Part shown: piece after piece, positions 43,525-56,693 of the stretch
Layout: each line of letters starts with the position of its first letter
Numbering within the stretch: position 1 is the stretch's first letter
Source: Misgurnus anguillicaudatus
Taxonomy: Eukaryota > Chordata > Actinopteri > Cypriniformes > Cobitidae
Length of the DNA: 64,000 nt
Direction: 5' to 3'
NCBI RefSeq assembly: GCF_027580225.2
Contig: NC_073354.2
Span: 28,912,001-28,976,000 of the forward strand
The notes under the pieces: generated by a model
Seen by the model: the letters and a program-made list of their open reading frames with translations, nothing else
The model's database searches: none
Told to the model about the DNA's origin: nothing
Translations under genes and position numbers: made by a program

Positions 43525-44065
43525 CGTGTTATAGTCACGCAAAATTTTATTAATTTATTTGTTTATTTCATGGCACGAAATTCAGCTTTATTTCGTGCCT
43601 TGAGCAAGAATGTCTTTTTCTTAATTTCTATAAATAGTTTTTCGTGTCCGTTGCACGACTTTCTTTTTCATGTCATTTTATGTATTTTTTTCTCTTTGTT
43701 TTTTCTTATTTTCTTACCATTGTCGCTTGAGTTTGGGGTTAGAATAAATTTCTGTTACATTTTTAGACATCCTAACCCAAACCCCAACTCTAACCCCAAC
43801 TCCAGGCGAGAATAGTTTTAAAAGCGGAAGAAAAACATATAGAAACCAATACATGAAAGTACATCCTAACCCAAACCCCAAATCTAACCCCAACCCCAAC
43901 CGACAATTATTTAAAAATAGAAAAAAATGAGAAAACAATACATAAAATGACACGAAAAAGAAAGTTGTGCCACAGACACGAGAAACTATTTATAGAAATT
44001 TGCATTTTGTGCCATGGACACGAATAAATTAATCTAATTTTGCGTGACTATACATGACTTTACGT
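43525..44065. mobile_element. foldback element with telomere-like core, copy 2
   Basis: Inverted arms: TATAGTCACGCAAAATTTTATTAA / TTAATCTAATTTTGCGTGACTATA in parts, and TATAAATAGTTTTTCGTGTC / GACACGAGAAACTATTTATA. The centre has GTTTGGGGTTAGA, CATCCTAACCCAAACCCC twice, and TCTAACCCCAACTCC. It is a relative of 15790-16262 and, in the core, of 60556-61107. Confidence 0.75.
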
Positions 44066-45755
44066 GAGATCATGTTGGATTTTTGTATTTTATATCAATG
44101 ATTTTTCTTCAAAGGACACAGTCCATGCTGGTATAAAATTGGCCCAAACTAAGCATTTTAGGAAACAGGCTTTGCATCAGAAGCATGCCCATTTTGCCCT
44201 AAAATGTTGCCTACATAGACAGCTCACTAGTGTTTTAAAAACAGGGCTCGTGCATGCAACGAACTGCATTGCTCAAGAGTACATGTTCGAACACTAGACC
44301 GTAAGCATTTCACTACATATCTGTAAACTCCCTTTTTTGTGATTTAACTATGTACAGCATGCCGCATTACGGAGTGGCCGTTCTTGTTTTCATTGTCATT
44401 GTGCTGTGGTGTTAGTCTTATTGTTTTGCTTGGCAACCACAACACTTGCTAAAGCTCCAGATTGACAGGATGGATTTGCGTGTTTTTTCTGGCACGACTC
44501 CAGCCACTTACTGGGGACATAATGTACTAAAGTCTTATGCAACGAAGGTTCACGGCAAGTAAACCGGCCTATGAAGTGATGTTTTGATAAAACGTGATGT
44601 TTTATTCAATACCTGCTATTTTTATTACATGCCACATTAAAGGTAGATTGCCTTAAATGCAATACGATCTGATTACAACGGTCCGGTTCTAATTCTTTAC
44701 GGATTAAGGGAAGTTAAGCCGTGATGGAAGATGATTTGAACCTGCATTAAAGTGTTGAGAGACAAATTAAGCCTAGATCAGCTTCCCGTCATGTGAAAGG
44801 CCGAAGATCAGCTACCAAACCAACACGCTTCTTGGCACAGGAAAATACACAGTCCCATCATGCCAGTACTGTATCCACGCCTGCCAGAGAAGATCCCTGC
44901 AGCTGTACCAAAATCACAGAGCCAAAAGTGCCTGTCATAACAAGAGATTATCTTTTCCAGAGGCTGCCAGCACAGTCCAGGCCTTTGTTTGTATGCAGAA
45001 ACACAGCTGCCTCTTATCAAGAAAACAGAAATGGAAAAATATTTAGGTTTTTCTTTACTAATTACATTTATGTCTGTAACATCAGAGTTGAATAATCATA
45101 GATTTTGCACAAAAAAACAAAGAGTCGGTGTGACCTCCCAATGTCCTCTTGCTATTCTGCCAAATCCTGGTCATCTCTAGGTGCCAGGAAGCCATGCCAG
45201 CGGCATTCTGCTGTTTGGGATGAAACAATGGTTACACACATGGTGCGGTTGTTTCACAGTGTTGAGAGTGGAAAGCTCCGTGGAAAGCTTTGTGATTATG
45301 ATCTTCTGAAGAGCTCACAGTCATAAGCTCAGCTTGAAGCTCCCGGTATAAAATAAGCTCTGCGTCTTTAGTTCTCTCTGGGAACCCCAACAAGTCTTAA
45401 ATGATGCTTGCTTTAAATGATGTCGGACACATCTTAAACGCTTTTACACCTGCTTAAAATCGTCTGGTTCTGGAACCCAAGCGTAGCGGCCAAATTTGCC
45501 GTCAAGCGTTTTTAAGAGTGCACTCTGTGTCTGCACTAGTTACGCTTAAAGACTTGTGTATCCCAATGAGACTTGTAAATATAGCAGGTGAATTGAATGC
45601 AAACAGCAGATGTTTCCAGACAGTGTTCATATTGTTCACTACTTGTTTGAGCCAGTATTTGCTGAGCAGGACTTAAATGGATAATCAATTAGAGCAAGTT
45701 AGCGTTTTTCCATTGTTAAGCTCATATATGATATTTATTTTGACAGATGAAAGAG
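44066..45755. other. no feature seen (intron 3)
   Basis: A long stretch without a recognisable repeat. The 100-codon open frame at 44793-45095 and its opposite-strand partner show no domain. Confidence 0.45.
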
Positions 45756-46299
45756 CCATATTTCCGGACTGTAAGTCGCTCCTGAGTATAAGTCGCATCA
45801 TTCAAAAATGCGTCACGAAGATTAAATAAAATATATAAGTCGCAGTGGACAATACGTTGCATTTATTTAGAAAATTATTTCACAAAATCCAAGCTGAAGA
45901 ACAGACATTTAATCTGGAAAGGCAAGTTATTCAACTAAACAATGGCACACAGAACAGCAGGCTGAATAGGTGTCTGTACGTTAAAGTAATATTATCAGTT
46001 ATTTACACGATAAAAACAATAGCATACAGAACCATACCTGGAAGGTTGAATAGGCTAAATTAACCGATCAAGCCAACGAGCATCAATTTCGCAGGCTCGT
46101 CATTTCACATCACTGAATTCATTGAATTACATAAATACAGAAGCACCATATAGCGGACTCTCGCGCATGTAGACGATAATGTTGTCTCTTGCCTCATAAA
46201 TGTCAAAATGAATTCATACTGACTTACAAGGTGCATCTGAATATAAGACGCAGTACCAACCAAATAATGAAAAAAACGTATAGTCTGGAAAATACGGTA
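45756..46299. mobile_element. hAT-like miniature element (CCGTATTTTCCGGACTATAAG type)
   Basis: The left end CCATATTTCCGGACTGTAAGT and the right end GTATAGTCTGGAAAATACGG are inverted repeats, with AAGTCGCA / GACGCAG motifs inside. I recognise this as a widespread teleost element end. No target duplication was found. Confidence 0.6.
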
Positions 46300-47057
46300 G
46301 TGGATTTGATAAGTAGTTTTTTTTTAAATTTGCATATACACCACAACAGAGAAGCATTAAACATATCTTGAGTATCACAAACAGTCCTCTAGGGCGCTGT
46401 TGTTGTTATGGTTGTCAAGTACTCTTGCATGCATGTAGACTAGGTGGACGTGTACCAAAGATACTTAATATAAGCAAGATGCATCACTGGTATTGTTATA
46501 AATGGTGGGAGATGGCAATAGTCAGTATGGCGCTCTAGTCCCGCCTTCCAGTAAAAAGAACCAATCATCAAACATTAATGAATGACATGCTCTGTTGGAG
46601 GGACTTTGCACATACACATTATCTGAAAAGTCTTGCTTTAGCAAGACCTGGAGGCATTGCAAATATGGCGGCGCAGTGACGCAATTGCCTTTAAATGCGT
46701 CTGAAAATGCACTTGCTAACATTTCTTAAGCTACAATGAGTGCTTTTTTGCTATGATACTTCAGATTCAGTTGTTGTACGATGCACTGGTTGGTTGTTGT
46801 GGTATTTGTCCCATTCCTCCTCCACTGTGATTGGACGTCTGAGTGAAAAGTGACATTGACAAGCTGAGCGTTTCACTCAAAGTTGAACATTTTTCAAACC
46901 AAAATCGCTATTTGCTGCCATTTTATAAAAGAGTAGCACTTCCATTGGAAACAATTAAAAACAACCAGCAGCCACAGGAAAAAAAATGTCTTGGTGTTCC
47001 GTATAATTTACATGGAAATTAAAACAGTGTCAATTTTAAAAACTTTTCCAAAAGTTT
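46300..47057. other. no feature seen (intron 3)
   Basis: No gene or clear repeat recognised. Confidence 0.4.
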
Positions 47058-47724
47058 CAGGGTTCCCAGGGCTCCTTGAAACCCTTGAAAGTTTGTGAAT
47101 CTGGGGGAAAAAATCAAGGCCCTGGGAAGTTTTTGAAAATATATATACATAGATACAGGTCATTAAAAGTGCTTAAATCTATTTTATGTAAGAAGTTTTC
47201 TGGGAAAAAAATCCATATTATTCCCTGTGTATAGTGTAGGTTAATATCATAAAAATTCTAGACTTTTTGAGCACACGTGCTAAACTGTTCGCTTTAAATG
47301 CTTATATCTTCTGTATGCAAATGTTGATTCATACCAAAATGCTTTATTCCATAATTGTGTTTGACAAATGAAAACCTCTCGTGTTACGTATGTACTGTTT
47401 TTCCCTGAGAAGGGAACGAGACGCTATACTTCCTTGCTCCCATGTCACCCTGTCTTTGTCATTAAGCCTCACCATTGGTTGAATTTGATATACACATTCA
47501 GACGCACTTACCCCCGGAGGCGTCCCCAAAGTGTCACCGCAGTGACGCAGCGCGAGTTTCCTCGAAAGGGAACTGTAACAATGTATCTTAAAAGGTAACA
47601 CAATGTGACCTTGCTCTCACTTGAAATGTGTCCCCACATTTAGTCCTTGAATTTGAGGGTATTTGACCTGGAAAGTCCTTGAAAGGTCCTTGAATTTGAA
47701 GTTAACCAAGGTGTGGGAACCCTG
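47058..47724. mobile_element. CAGGGTTCCCA / TGGGAACCCTG element (667 bp), copy 1
   Basis: The inverted ends CAGGGTTCCCAGGGC and GTGTGGGAACCCTG, plus TCCTTGAAACCCTTGAAAG and CTTGAAAGGTCCTTGAA blocks, define it. AAGTTT occurs on both outer sides but is not a clean 8-bp duplication. The interior (47385-47582) carries GAGAAGGGAACGAG / TCGAAAGGGAACTG and GGAGGCGTCCCCAAAGTG motifs, which look like a further palindromic element. A second copy at 60379-61606 is interrupted. Confidence 0.65.
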
Positions 47725-49125
47725 AAGTTTGCATTTTCACTGTAAATGGCCATCCAAAACACATAAAAAGTTTCCCCATTTTTGGCTGAAAATGTTAACA
47801 TGTAAACGTGTAAGTCCTGTCAAGTCACACATTCAACAGATTGTTTCCTTTAAACCCAAAAGCTTGTAAAGTATATATATTTTGCTATAGTATGTTTCTT
47901 GGGAGATACTCCCAGCAACCTCAGTGTCTCAGAGCTATAAACTTATTAAAGTTGGTGTCTAGACTGAGATGGGTGGCTGTTTCCTGAGCTCTGCCTGAAT
48001 GTCTTGGATGCTTTCTTCAATACCTTTAAAGCTTGTGTCAGAAAGAAAACCTTCTGGTGATGACATGAGAACTAAAGAGCAGTGACTCTTACAAGCAAAC
48101 TAAAAGACCCTATATTCAGCCAAAATATATTCATCCACGCATGTGCGTATCATTGGGGTAACCAGGGAGGTTTCAGCTGACAGTAAATGTGATTCTACGT
48201 GGTCCAAACTGGTTTTTACATGGCGCAAAGGAAACAGATGTGTTTTTTCACAAAGACCAAGAGACAGATTGGGTTTGCACAGAATGAACTCAAAGTCTTA
48301 AACAACTAATTCAAAGAGGAGAAAAACAACTGTGTTTAATGATATTGATTCTCCACGGGGAAATAATCCTTCCCCGGTTTGAAGTCTTCTGTGTTCAGCT
48401 ATTTCCTTTGGTTTTTCGCAAGTGCTGGGGGATTACTTTGAAAAGATCAATAATTGCAGGTCCATTTTTCTGGACGCTAATATTTCACTATGGCGGTGTA
48501 CAATGTCTAGCTCGCGTCAATGATTAAGTTGCCATGTTGAGCCTGGAAAAGTTACTAGGTGAATGTCTTCCATCCAAACCCCATCATTAAAACTAGCACA
48601 TAGCTGGACCACTAGCTCATCCTTAACAACTGGGAAAATATTTACCCATCTCAACCCACTGAAAGATTCGTCGCTTGCATATTTTTAACAAAGTTGGCAA
48701 AGTTGCATTTCGGAGGGACTGCAAAACTATTCTCTCTAACTCCAAAATTCCTGGAGTGTTTTTGACAGTAGGGCAGTTCCTGCTTTTAATTTGCACATAG
48801 GAACATCTGTGTTCGCACCAGTTTTGATATAGCAGACGGATGGTGAGGTGCAATTAACGGTGCATAAGGAGTTTGTGAACTCTCACACAAAAAGCAGTTG
48901 TGAATATTACGCTGACCCTGTCTTGCGCAAAACTGAAGAGCACACACCCAAATAAAAATAAAAATTGTTCAGAGGTAGCTTAAGAGACTTTTAATGAAGT
49001 TCTCTGTTATGTTTCGTTCAAGTATCAACTTTGTCTCAGTTGTTTCTCCTAAATTGCTTTGGATAAATAGAATGAGATGTTGAAATACATTAAGAGTATG
49101 AAGCTAAAAAATGATCTAGATTGTA
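47725..49125. other. no feature seen (intron 3)
   Basis: No gene or repeat recognised. Confidence 0.4.
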
Positions 49126-50435
49126 AAAAAAATAGATTTTGGATAGAATACTTTCTAAGTATTTTTTTTGTTTGTTTTCAGTACAAATATCTAAAAAAAA
49201 ACATTTTCGGTAACACTCTACCTGAAAGGGTTTTCATAAGACTGACATGACACCTTTATAATCATGACAGGACACGTGTCATGAACATGAAGGAGATTTT
49301 ATGAACATTTATGACAACTGTCATTAAGTGTCATTTGTTCAATTATGTCATTTTTATACATCATAACTTGTCATAAATCTGTCATAAACATGACATTGCA
49401 GAATAATTATCAAACTTAAGAAACTATCTAGCTTTATGGGTTAACATTACATTAAACTGTCATTTGAATGTCATTAATACTATGGAAAATTATTTTAAAT
49501 ACCTTAACAAAATGCAACAGCCACGTCAAAAGATTATACCTAACTATTTATGTGCACAATAACTAACAGAATTAGTTCTTCCATACACAGAGATTTCTAA
49601 AATTTTCTCACATGAAAAAACTAACAAAACATTTAATTAATTAATTGAATGTAATTAACTTCTTTTTCCAGCGATATGGACCAAATGGTTTAACCCATTA
49701 TTGTACTGTTTTCATTTAATTTTATGTGATTTGGTCTCCAAAATGCAATCAAATACAATTTAATCAATTTTAATTATTATTATTATTATTATTTTTATTA
49801 TTTAATGATTGATTTTTTTTGTTAAAACACATAGAGGAAACTTAAAAAAAACATTATGAACTGAAGAATATTCATGATGTTGTTATTAAACCATTTGACA
49901 GAGTATTAACACTTAATGACATTTTAATTACGAATTATATTTGTACAACTGTAGTTGAGGTCAAGAAAAATATTCATGATGCTGTTTTAAAACAATTTGA
50001 CAGAGTATTAACACTTAATGACATTTTAATGACCAATTATATTTGTATCACTGGTAAAAAGTGGTCAGTTATGTTGTCCTGGTAATGTCAAGTTGTCATT
50101 ACAAGTCATTATTTATTGGTTAATTTAAAGTTGTCATAACAAAGACATCTCAAACAATGTCATCTTTGCATTAAAAATGACATAATTGAACGAATGACAC
50201 TTAATGACAGTTGTCATGAACGTGCATAAAATCTCCTTCATGTTCATGGCACGTGTCATGTCGTGATGATGAAGGTGTTATGTCGGTCTTATGAACACCC
50301 CTTCAAATAGTGTTACCACACTATTTACCACATTTTCTTGTTGCGCAAAATTAAGTAAAAAGTCTAGTTTTTAGATAAAAATTTATTTTAAGATATATTT
50401 CTTACCCCATTGGCAGATTTGTTTGCTTGTTGCAG
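49126..50435. mobile_element. CACTGCAAAAAATG-type element split by a GGTAACACT element
   Basis: The left part (49126-49208, with GTTTTCAGTACAAATATC) and the right part (about 50318-50435, with AGTCTAGTTTTTAGA and CTTACCCCATTGGCAGATT) together resemble the complete copy at 50732-51150. The split was caused by the element at 49209-50317. Confidence 0.6.
49209..50317. mobile_element. GGTAACACT long-TIR element (1109 bp)
   Basis: The ends GGTAACACTCTACCTGAAAG and TTCAAATAGTGTTACC start inverted arms of over 100 bp with TCATAAGACTGACATGACAC, ACACGTGTCATGAACATGAAG and TGACAACTGTCATTAAGTG and their complements. An internal direct repeat (about 49870-49925 and 49975-50045, TTTGACAGAGTATTAACAC) is present. 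No transposase ORF. A truncated copy is at 54055-54358. Confidence 0.75.
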
Positions 50436-50731
50436 CGGGTACGTGACATTTTGGGTGAAGTGGAGATATATATCTACTGTAAAAAGTAAAAGTTGCATTA
50501 ACTTAAAAAATTACTCCAATTGGTAACCGGGATAAATAAAGGCGTTCTGAGGGTAATCGATGCGATGTTGGTAATAAAAATATCCATATTTAAAACTTTG
50601 CAAATGAAAATAACTAGCTTCCAGTAACGGCACCATAAAAGGTTGAAATTCGAAATAAGTCAGATAAAAACATTGTAATTTTTACTCAGAAAATCAGAGC
50701 TCAGACGTTGTTGAGATCTCTTCTGGAACTC

Positions 50732-51150
50732 CACTGCAAAAAATGATTTTCAAGAAAACATTTTCTTAGTATTTTTGTCTTGTTTTCAGTAGAAATATCT
50801 AAAAATTCTTAAATTAAGATGCTTTTTCTTGATGAGCCAAACGACCCAAGAAAATAAGTCTAGTTTTTCAGACCAAAAATATAAAATTTAAGTGATTTTG
50901 TGCATAAAACAAGCAAAAAAATCTGCCAATGGGGTAAGCAAATGTTTCTTGAATTTTTCTTAAATTTAGTGTTTAAGAAAAATGTTCAAGATATTTTTTG
51001 CTTACCCCATTGGCAAATTTATTGGCAAATAACTTTGTTATTTTGCTCATCAAGAAAAAGCATCTTAATTTAATAATTTTTTGATATTTTTACTGTAAAC
51101 AAGACAAAAATTCTAAGAATTTTTTTTCTTGAAAATCATTTTATGCAGTG
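50732..51150. mobile_element. palindromic miniature element (419 bp)
   Basis: The ends CACTGCAAAAAATGATTTTC and GAAAATCATTTTATGCAGTG are followed by arms including AAGATGCTTTTTCTTGATGAG and its complement, and GCCAATGGGGTAAGCAAA and its complement. No ORF. Confidence 0.8.
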
Positions 51151-52319
51151 ATAATGGAGACATTTGTAAAATTTCTGTGTCTTTCGAAATACTGTTTATG
51201 AAATGGCGGAGACATAAGCAAAAGTTTTCATTTGCTCTCCATTTGAGCTGTCTTGGAGAAACAACTGATATATTAAAGAGATTTGTGACACTTGAGCAAC
51301 ATCAATCTGAAGTGCGGCCCTTTCCTTGTAACTAGTCAATCTCTCGCTAAAGTGGGTGTGTTTGTCAAAGCCTGTCCTGTTTAAAGAGTCCTCTGTGCCG
51401 TTTGGTTAAAGGGGATTTTCCACCGACACTCCAGGCACACTGGCCAAAACCACAAGACCATGAGAGCTTGTCTGTCCCGGTGGTCAGACAATAAGAGCTG
51501 CCATGTTAAATTAAGACAGGGTCCCACAAACACAAGCTAAAATAAAACACGTCTGGATCATTTTTAAGCTCGCCTTGCATGGAAAAAATGCAGCGTCAGG
51601 CTAAATCTACAGATATGTATGCAGCTGAGCGTGGACCTAAACGGCCTATGTGGTGGTGGCTGTTTGTGGTGCAGGGAGAGAAGAACTGCAGGCCGGGTGG
51701 TGTTTAGTGGAGACTTTACAGCTGCCAATGGCATAAGAGGTAAGAGGTCATGTGAGTCCCTGTTGACTGGGAGCCGTAGGGAGTATATTACAACCGACCT
51801 GGGAGGCTTAGACAAGGAAAGGCGACACCTGACCTTGGTAGCACTCTCTCTCTCTGTCACACTAAACCCTCGGTGAGCTTTCTATCGGGCGGCCCTGGAC
51901 CGAGTTAGCACATATATCTCCTGTTCGGATTCCATGGAGCTCTGTGGCTTTGACAGATGAGGGGAGCTGAGCTCTCATATAGAGGCAAACACAACCATTG
52001 CCCTAAACCTAAAGCAATGACTGGCATGTAACTATATCTATAACACTAAACGAGCTGTAGTATTGCATGTGTTTTAATGACATATTATTTATAGTTGTCT
52101 TGTGTGTTGAAATTATTTTTCTCCTCAGAAAAGACTCTTTCTGCACATTACAGTTTTACAAAATTGTGATAAAAATTACTAAATAAAATGCACAGTCAGA
52201 GATTTCAATATGAACTCATGAGCTATACCGTGCACAATATTTTTGTAACTTTATACTTTTTCTGTATGTCAACAACATCTAATGAAACCCAAGAAGAAAC
52301 CTCAAAGGTGATATCTGTA
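51151..52319. other. no feature seen (intron 3)
   Basis: No gene or clear repeat. The 98- and 85-codon open frames at 51564-51876 lie on opposite strands of the same sequence and lack domains. Confidence 0.4.
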
Positions 52320-52323
52320 TTAA

Positions 52324-53091
52324 AGGGATAGTTCGGCCAAAAATGATATTAAACCCTTGATTTACTCACCCCCAAGCTGTCCGAGTTGCATATGTCCATC
52401 ATTTTTCAGACAAACAGATTTTCGGATATTTTAGAAAATGTTTTAGATCTTTCAGTTAATTAAATGTGAAGTTACGGGGTCCACGACCTTCAAGTCCAAA
52501 AAAAGTGCGTCCATCCTTCACAAAATAAATCCAAACGGCTCCAGGAGATGGCGGCGCTACCGGAAGGTAGCTATTTTCGTTAATAAAGTTTTAAATATGG
52601 ATATTTCTACAGCAACACTGCACGAATTACCCTCAGAAGACCTTTATTTATCATCCTGGAGCCGTTTGGATTTATTTAGTGAAGGATGGAATTCGACTCG
52701 GCGCAGTAACACCCTCCCTATCCCATTATGAGAGTGAGAATGGGAGCGGACTTTTCAGGCGAGTCGAAGTACTCCCAAAAGTGCTATTACGCCATAAAAT
52801 ATAGTTCCTCTTTTAAATCCGCTTAGAAAAGCGCTACGTTTTATTTTGTACCACCAAACTTGCTCATATAACTACTCGTCTTAAATAGGAAAAACGTTGA
52901 TGTGTTTGGTCACTTCTAACTTTATCTCTAAATGGTACAATTGAATGAATGGGGCTAAGCTAAATGCTATCGAAGCGTCGCAGCGCGCTCCAGCCCTTAC
53001 GTGCACGCACACAGATGATAGAGGGATGTATCAACAGTTCTTAGTTAAGGTAATAACATATTTTAATATTGAAAATGAGTAGACTATTCCT
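52324..53091. mobile_element. AGGGATAGTTC-type TTAA element, chimeric
   Basis: It begins AGGGATAGTTCGGCCAAAAATG after TTAA (52320-52323), shown here as AGGGATAGTTCGG, and ends GAGTAGACTATTCCT before TTAA (53092-53095). The left 350 bp are palindromic around 52560-52680 (AACGGCTCCAGGA / TCCTGGAGCCGTT). The right half resembles the element at 32110-32534, so it may be a recombinant of two families. Confidence 0.55.
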
Positions 53092-53095
53092 TTAA

Positions 53096-53491
53096 AGTGT
53101 AACTAAACCCCTGGTCAGAGCCTGACTCCACCCACTGGCAATATTTGAAAATGCAAGAAAAGTAGGCCGATCCCAACAGAGATAGAGGGGACGAACTAAG
53201 CTTGTACCAAGTGTGTGGTGAGATCGTAACAAGGGCGTGGTAAGCTTGAACCTGCTTACGTCACGAGTCATTTTTTGGACCCAACATCCAATAGGAAAAT
53301 TCAACAGCAGTAGCCACCGTTCAACCTGAAGAGGGCAGCACTCAGACGTTTTTACACCATATATTGTAGTATTGAAACACTTTATATCCAAATGTCAAAA
53401 AACTTATACTTAAATCAATCAACAGCACTAATAAACCGTCATTCTTACAGATCAGTAACTAAAAAAAGTTGGATTAGGGTTTAGTTACTCT
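53096..53491. mobile_element. TTAA element (396 bp) sharing a TTAA with its neighbour
   Basis: Ends AGTGTAACTAAACCC and GGGTTTAGTTACTCT are inverted repeats. TTAA lies at 53092-53095 (shared) and 53492-53495. The 99-codon open frame on the - strand lies inside and is not recognisable. Confidence 0.8.
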
Positions 53492-53554
53492 TTAATGTCT
53501 AGTGACATATCAGTGCCATTTTATGATTAATTTATATAAATTTCTTACATACTG

Positions 53555-54042
53555 TGTCAGAATCCTGCCGGATCCTGCTGGTATTTAGATCTAGCTTAGC
53601 ATGGCAGGGTTCTGACAGTACATATGTTCTATGTGGGAAATGTGTGGTTGTAGTATTGGTTTATTCTGACCACGCATTTCCCGGGTCTCGTCACTTTTTC
53701 CCCGATCCCTTACTCGTGATTATTTTCCAGGTGTATGTAATTTACTTTGTCCCTATTTAGTGTCCTTGTGTTTGCTGTTCTGTGCACGTTCGTCTTGTCT
53801 CATGCCCTGTCGGTTCCTGTGAGTTTTTTGATGTTCATAGTCCTGATCTGTTTTACCTGTTAAAGAGTTTATTGTTAGTATTGTTAAAGTTTAGTGTCAG
53901 TTTAGTGTAGTGTTGTTTCCCTTGTCTTGTTTTGCCCCCTCGTGGGTTTTGTTTTCCTGTTTTTTCCCTGTTTTTATAATAAATCCCTTTGTTGTTAACG
54001 TCCGCATCTGCGTTAGTGTTTTGTGTTCCCCAATTCCTGACA
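53555..54042 (+). mobile_element. solo LTR of an LTR retrotransposon (488 bp)
   Basis: It begins TGTCAGAATCCTGCC and ends CCAATTCCTGACA, with a perfect 5-bp duplication TACTG on both sides (53550-53554 and 54043-54047). Near the 3' part it has AATAAATCCC, a polyadenylation-like signal, followed by a T/G-rich end. There is no internal region, so it looks like the product of LTR-LTR recombination. It is not related in sequence to the chromovirus LTR. Confidence 0.8.
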
Positions 54043-54047
54043 TACTG

Positions 54048-54358
54048 TTCCTTTAAATGACAGTTTAATGTAATGTTAACCCATAAAGCTAGATAGTTTC
54101 TTAAGTTTGATAATTATTCTGCTATGTCATGTTTATGACAGATTTATGACAAGCTATGATGTATTGGTTTATGTCAAAGACATCTCAAACAATGTCATCT
54201 TCGCGTTAAAAATGACAAAATTGAACAAATGACATTTGATGACAGTTGTCATAAATGTGCATAAAATCTCCTTCATGTTCATGACACGTGTCATGTCATA
54301 ATTATGAAGGTCGGTGTCATGTCAGTCTTATGCACACCCCTTCAAATAAAGTGTTATC
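54048..54358. repeat. truncated GGTAACACT-type element
   Basis: Matches the end and inner part of 49209-50317 (ATAATTATTCTGC, TTATGACAGATTTATGACAAG, TCCTTCATGTTCATGACACG) and ends TTCAAATAAAGTGTTATC. The solo LTR lies immediately beside the truncated side. Confidence 0.65.
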
Positions 54359-54835
54359 AAAGATATTAGAGAATTTAAGCTGTACATATTACTAAATTGC
54401 ATTTAAAATAATTACTTTTTCAAGGCTCACAATGAAAAAGAATACACCAAACCAATCAGTTCTCTGAATGAAACTGGACCAACATTAACCAGATAATGTG
54501 CATGTGAAGATATAATTATATTTTGTATAATTATAATAACATATATTATTGTTTATAGTGTTATATATTAAGCTTGTGTTAATACATTCTCCTTATGAAT
54601 TTAGCACGTATCAAGAAATTTTCATAATTTTTACAAAGCAATGTAAAATGTATATTAAACATAACAAGAGCATTCGTCTTGTAAATGGTTTTAAAAAGAT
54701 CATGTGCTGAGTGCTGAATGTTGCTTCACATAGACGACAGAGTCAAGTGAGATCTCCTCCGCGGTATGTTTTATTTCATCTCAAATATCAAATAGTCATT
54801 AAAAACGGTCACAGCACACAGCACGTGCAGGGTTT
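54359..54835. other. no feature seen (intron 3)
   Basis: AT-rich; nothing recognised. Confidence 0.4.
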
Positions 54836-56369
54836 ATGCACTGAAAAAAATGGACTTAGTGGGTCTTTGAATTTAAATAAAATAAACATGTATATGCAAC
54901 ACAAAATATTTATATTCCTTGTGTAAACATAATTTAATTGATTAGGATTAAAATGTTTTGTTTGATTGTAAAATGAACACATTATTCTCACATTGATTAA
55001 AATTGATTGAATTGAATACTTAAAGCAATAAAATTGGGTTTGAACACAAAACGGCACCTCCTGAGCAGCAGGGGCAGTATAGTTCAATGAAAGGACGTCA
55101 TTTGCCATAAAAGAAGAATAAAGATCGTTTGTTTTGGGCGCCAAAATGAAGACTCAGCAGCAGTCAGTCAGAAGAACTCTCTCAGACGGACACCACGTTA
55201 TTAAAGTAAGTTCTATTATTTATTTATGTTCGCTTCATACGTGATATATATTTACTAGATAGACTATTTTTGTTTACAATATGTAGCCATTGCAATGACT
55301 TGTAGTAAATATTAGTTTGGAGGAGGTTGGTGGAGTAAGTTAACAGTCAGTCAAGCTCATAAAGAAAAACACAGCGTTTTAAAAATGTCAGCTGTTTAAC
55401 GTTATTTCACGTTTGGTAGTTTTATCCGAGTTGAAAACTGTCAGCTTTGAGTTGACTTTTGAGGCACTTTTTACTCAGCTGTTCTATGGAAACGTATCAG
55501 GACAAATTAAACGCTAACCAAAAGTTATTCTGTCCAGAGTAACGTTATCCATGTAAGTAATTTACCAGATGATATCAATTGACTAAATTAATAATGACAT
55601 TGCGTATGAAACAAACTGTCTGCTTAATCAGATGAACAGACCCGCGTCAGTTATTCATGACTTCGCTACGCCACGAGCAACACTTGATTCTATTAGAAAA
55701 AGCTTCTTGAAATGTTTCGCGTGACGTCTGGTATATTAACTGAAAAAAAAATCGCTTTGAAGTGGCCACACCTTAAAGCTGACGTTTTCAGAAGAGAACC
55801 TTGTTGTTTCAAGATCTAATTTTGTCCAACATTGCGTCCTATGACAGATATAATACTTATTTCATTATTGTTCTGTGTATGTGTGACCTTCATCATTTGA
55901 GGTTATGTGTTGATTTCACCTCTGAATATTTCCTCTTATAGGTCCATCATCCTTGCACACACTCAAAAGCATTGGTAAGTCATTCCTATCACTGTTTTAC
56001 TGCTGTTAGGAGCTATATCTTATTTTTGTAACTAATATACAATTATTATTCTTTGACTCACAGTACTCAAATATACAATGATTGGTTAATTTGTTTCAGA
56101 TAAATGCTGAATTTAAAAGAATCACTACTGTCTTATGTTCCTGTGTCACCTGGACCTCCAATCAAAAAACCTGACGAAACTCTTCTATCAGAAAGGAGGA
56201 CAGCTAGCAAAAAGACTTGGAACAATCAATGATCAAATGACAGAAGTAAGTAATATAGATTCATAGACATCAAAATGTGTAAACCTTGTTGGAAGTACAG
56301 AAAATGTAGTATGTTTTAGTTACAACATCTTTTGGCACACGGGTCATTGAAACACCTGGGAAGATTTAA

Positions 56370-56693
56370 AGGGGTAGTTCACCCAAAAATACAAATTCTC
56401 ATCACTTACTCCCTATCATGTTGTTACAAACCTGTATAAATGTTTTTGTTCTGATGAACACTAAGGAAGATATTTTGATGAATGTTTGTACCCAAACCAA
56501 TCATAAGCCCCATTCACTTTCATAGTGGGGAAAAATAATACTATTGAAGTAAATGGGGCTCATGAACAGTTTGGTTGCAAACATTTCTCAAAATAAATAT
56601 CTTCCTTCATGTTTATCAGAACAAAGACATGTATACAGGTCTGTAACAACATGACAAACAACATGACAGTGAGAAAATGAGAGAATTCACTTT
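56370..56693. mobile_element. AGGGGTAGTTCACCC-type palindromic element
   Basis: It starts AGGGGTAGTTCACCC after TTAA (56366-56369). Its inner arms mirror each other (AAGATATTTTGATGAATG, CCCCATTCACTTTCATAG and their complements, ACAACATG near both ends). The right end is truncated before the second TTAA. Confidence 0.7.

Noticed and set aside
43714..43953. Interstitial telomere
   Set aside because: The GGGTTAG-like motifs are irregular and occur on both strands inside a foldback repeat, so this is not a true telomeric array.
44793..45095. 100-codon open frame on the + strand
   Set aside because: No recognisable domain, an overlapping frame on the other strand, and no splice context.
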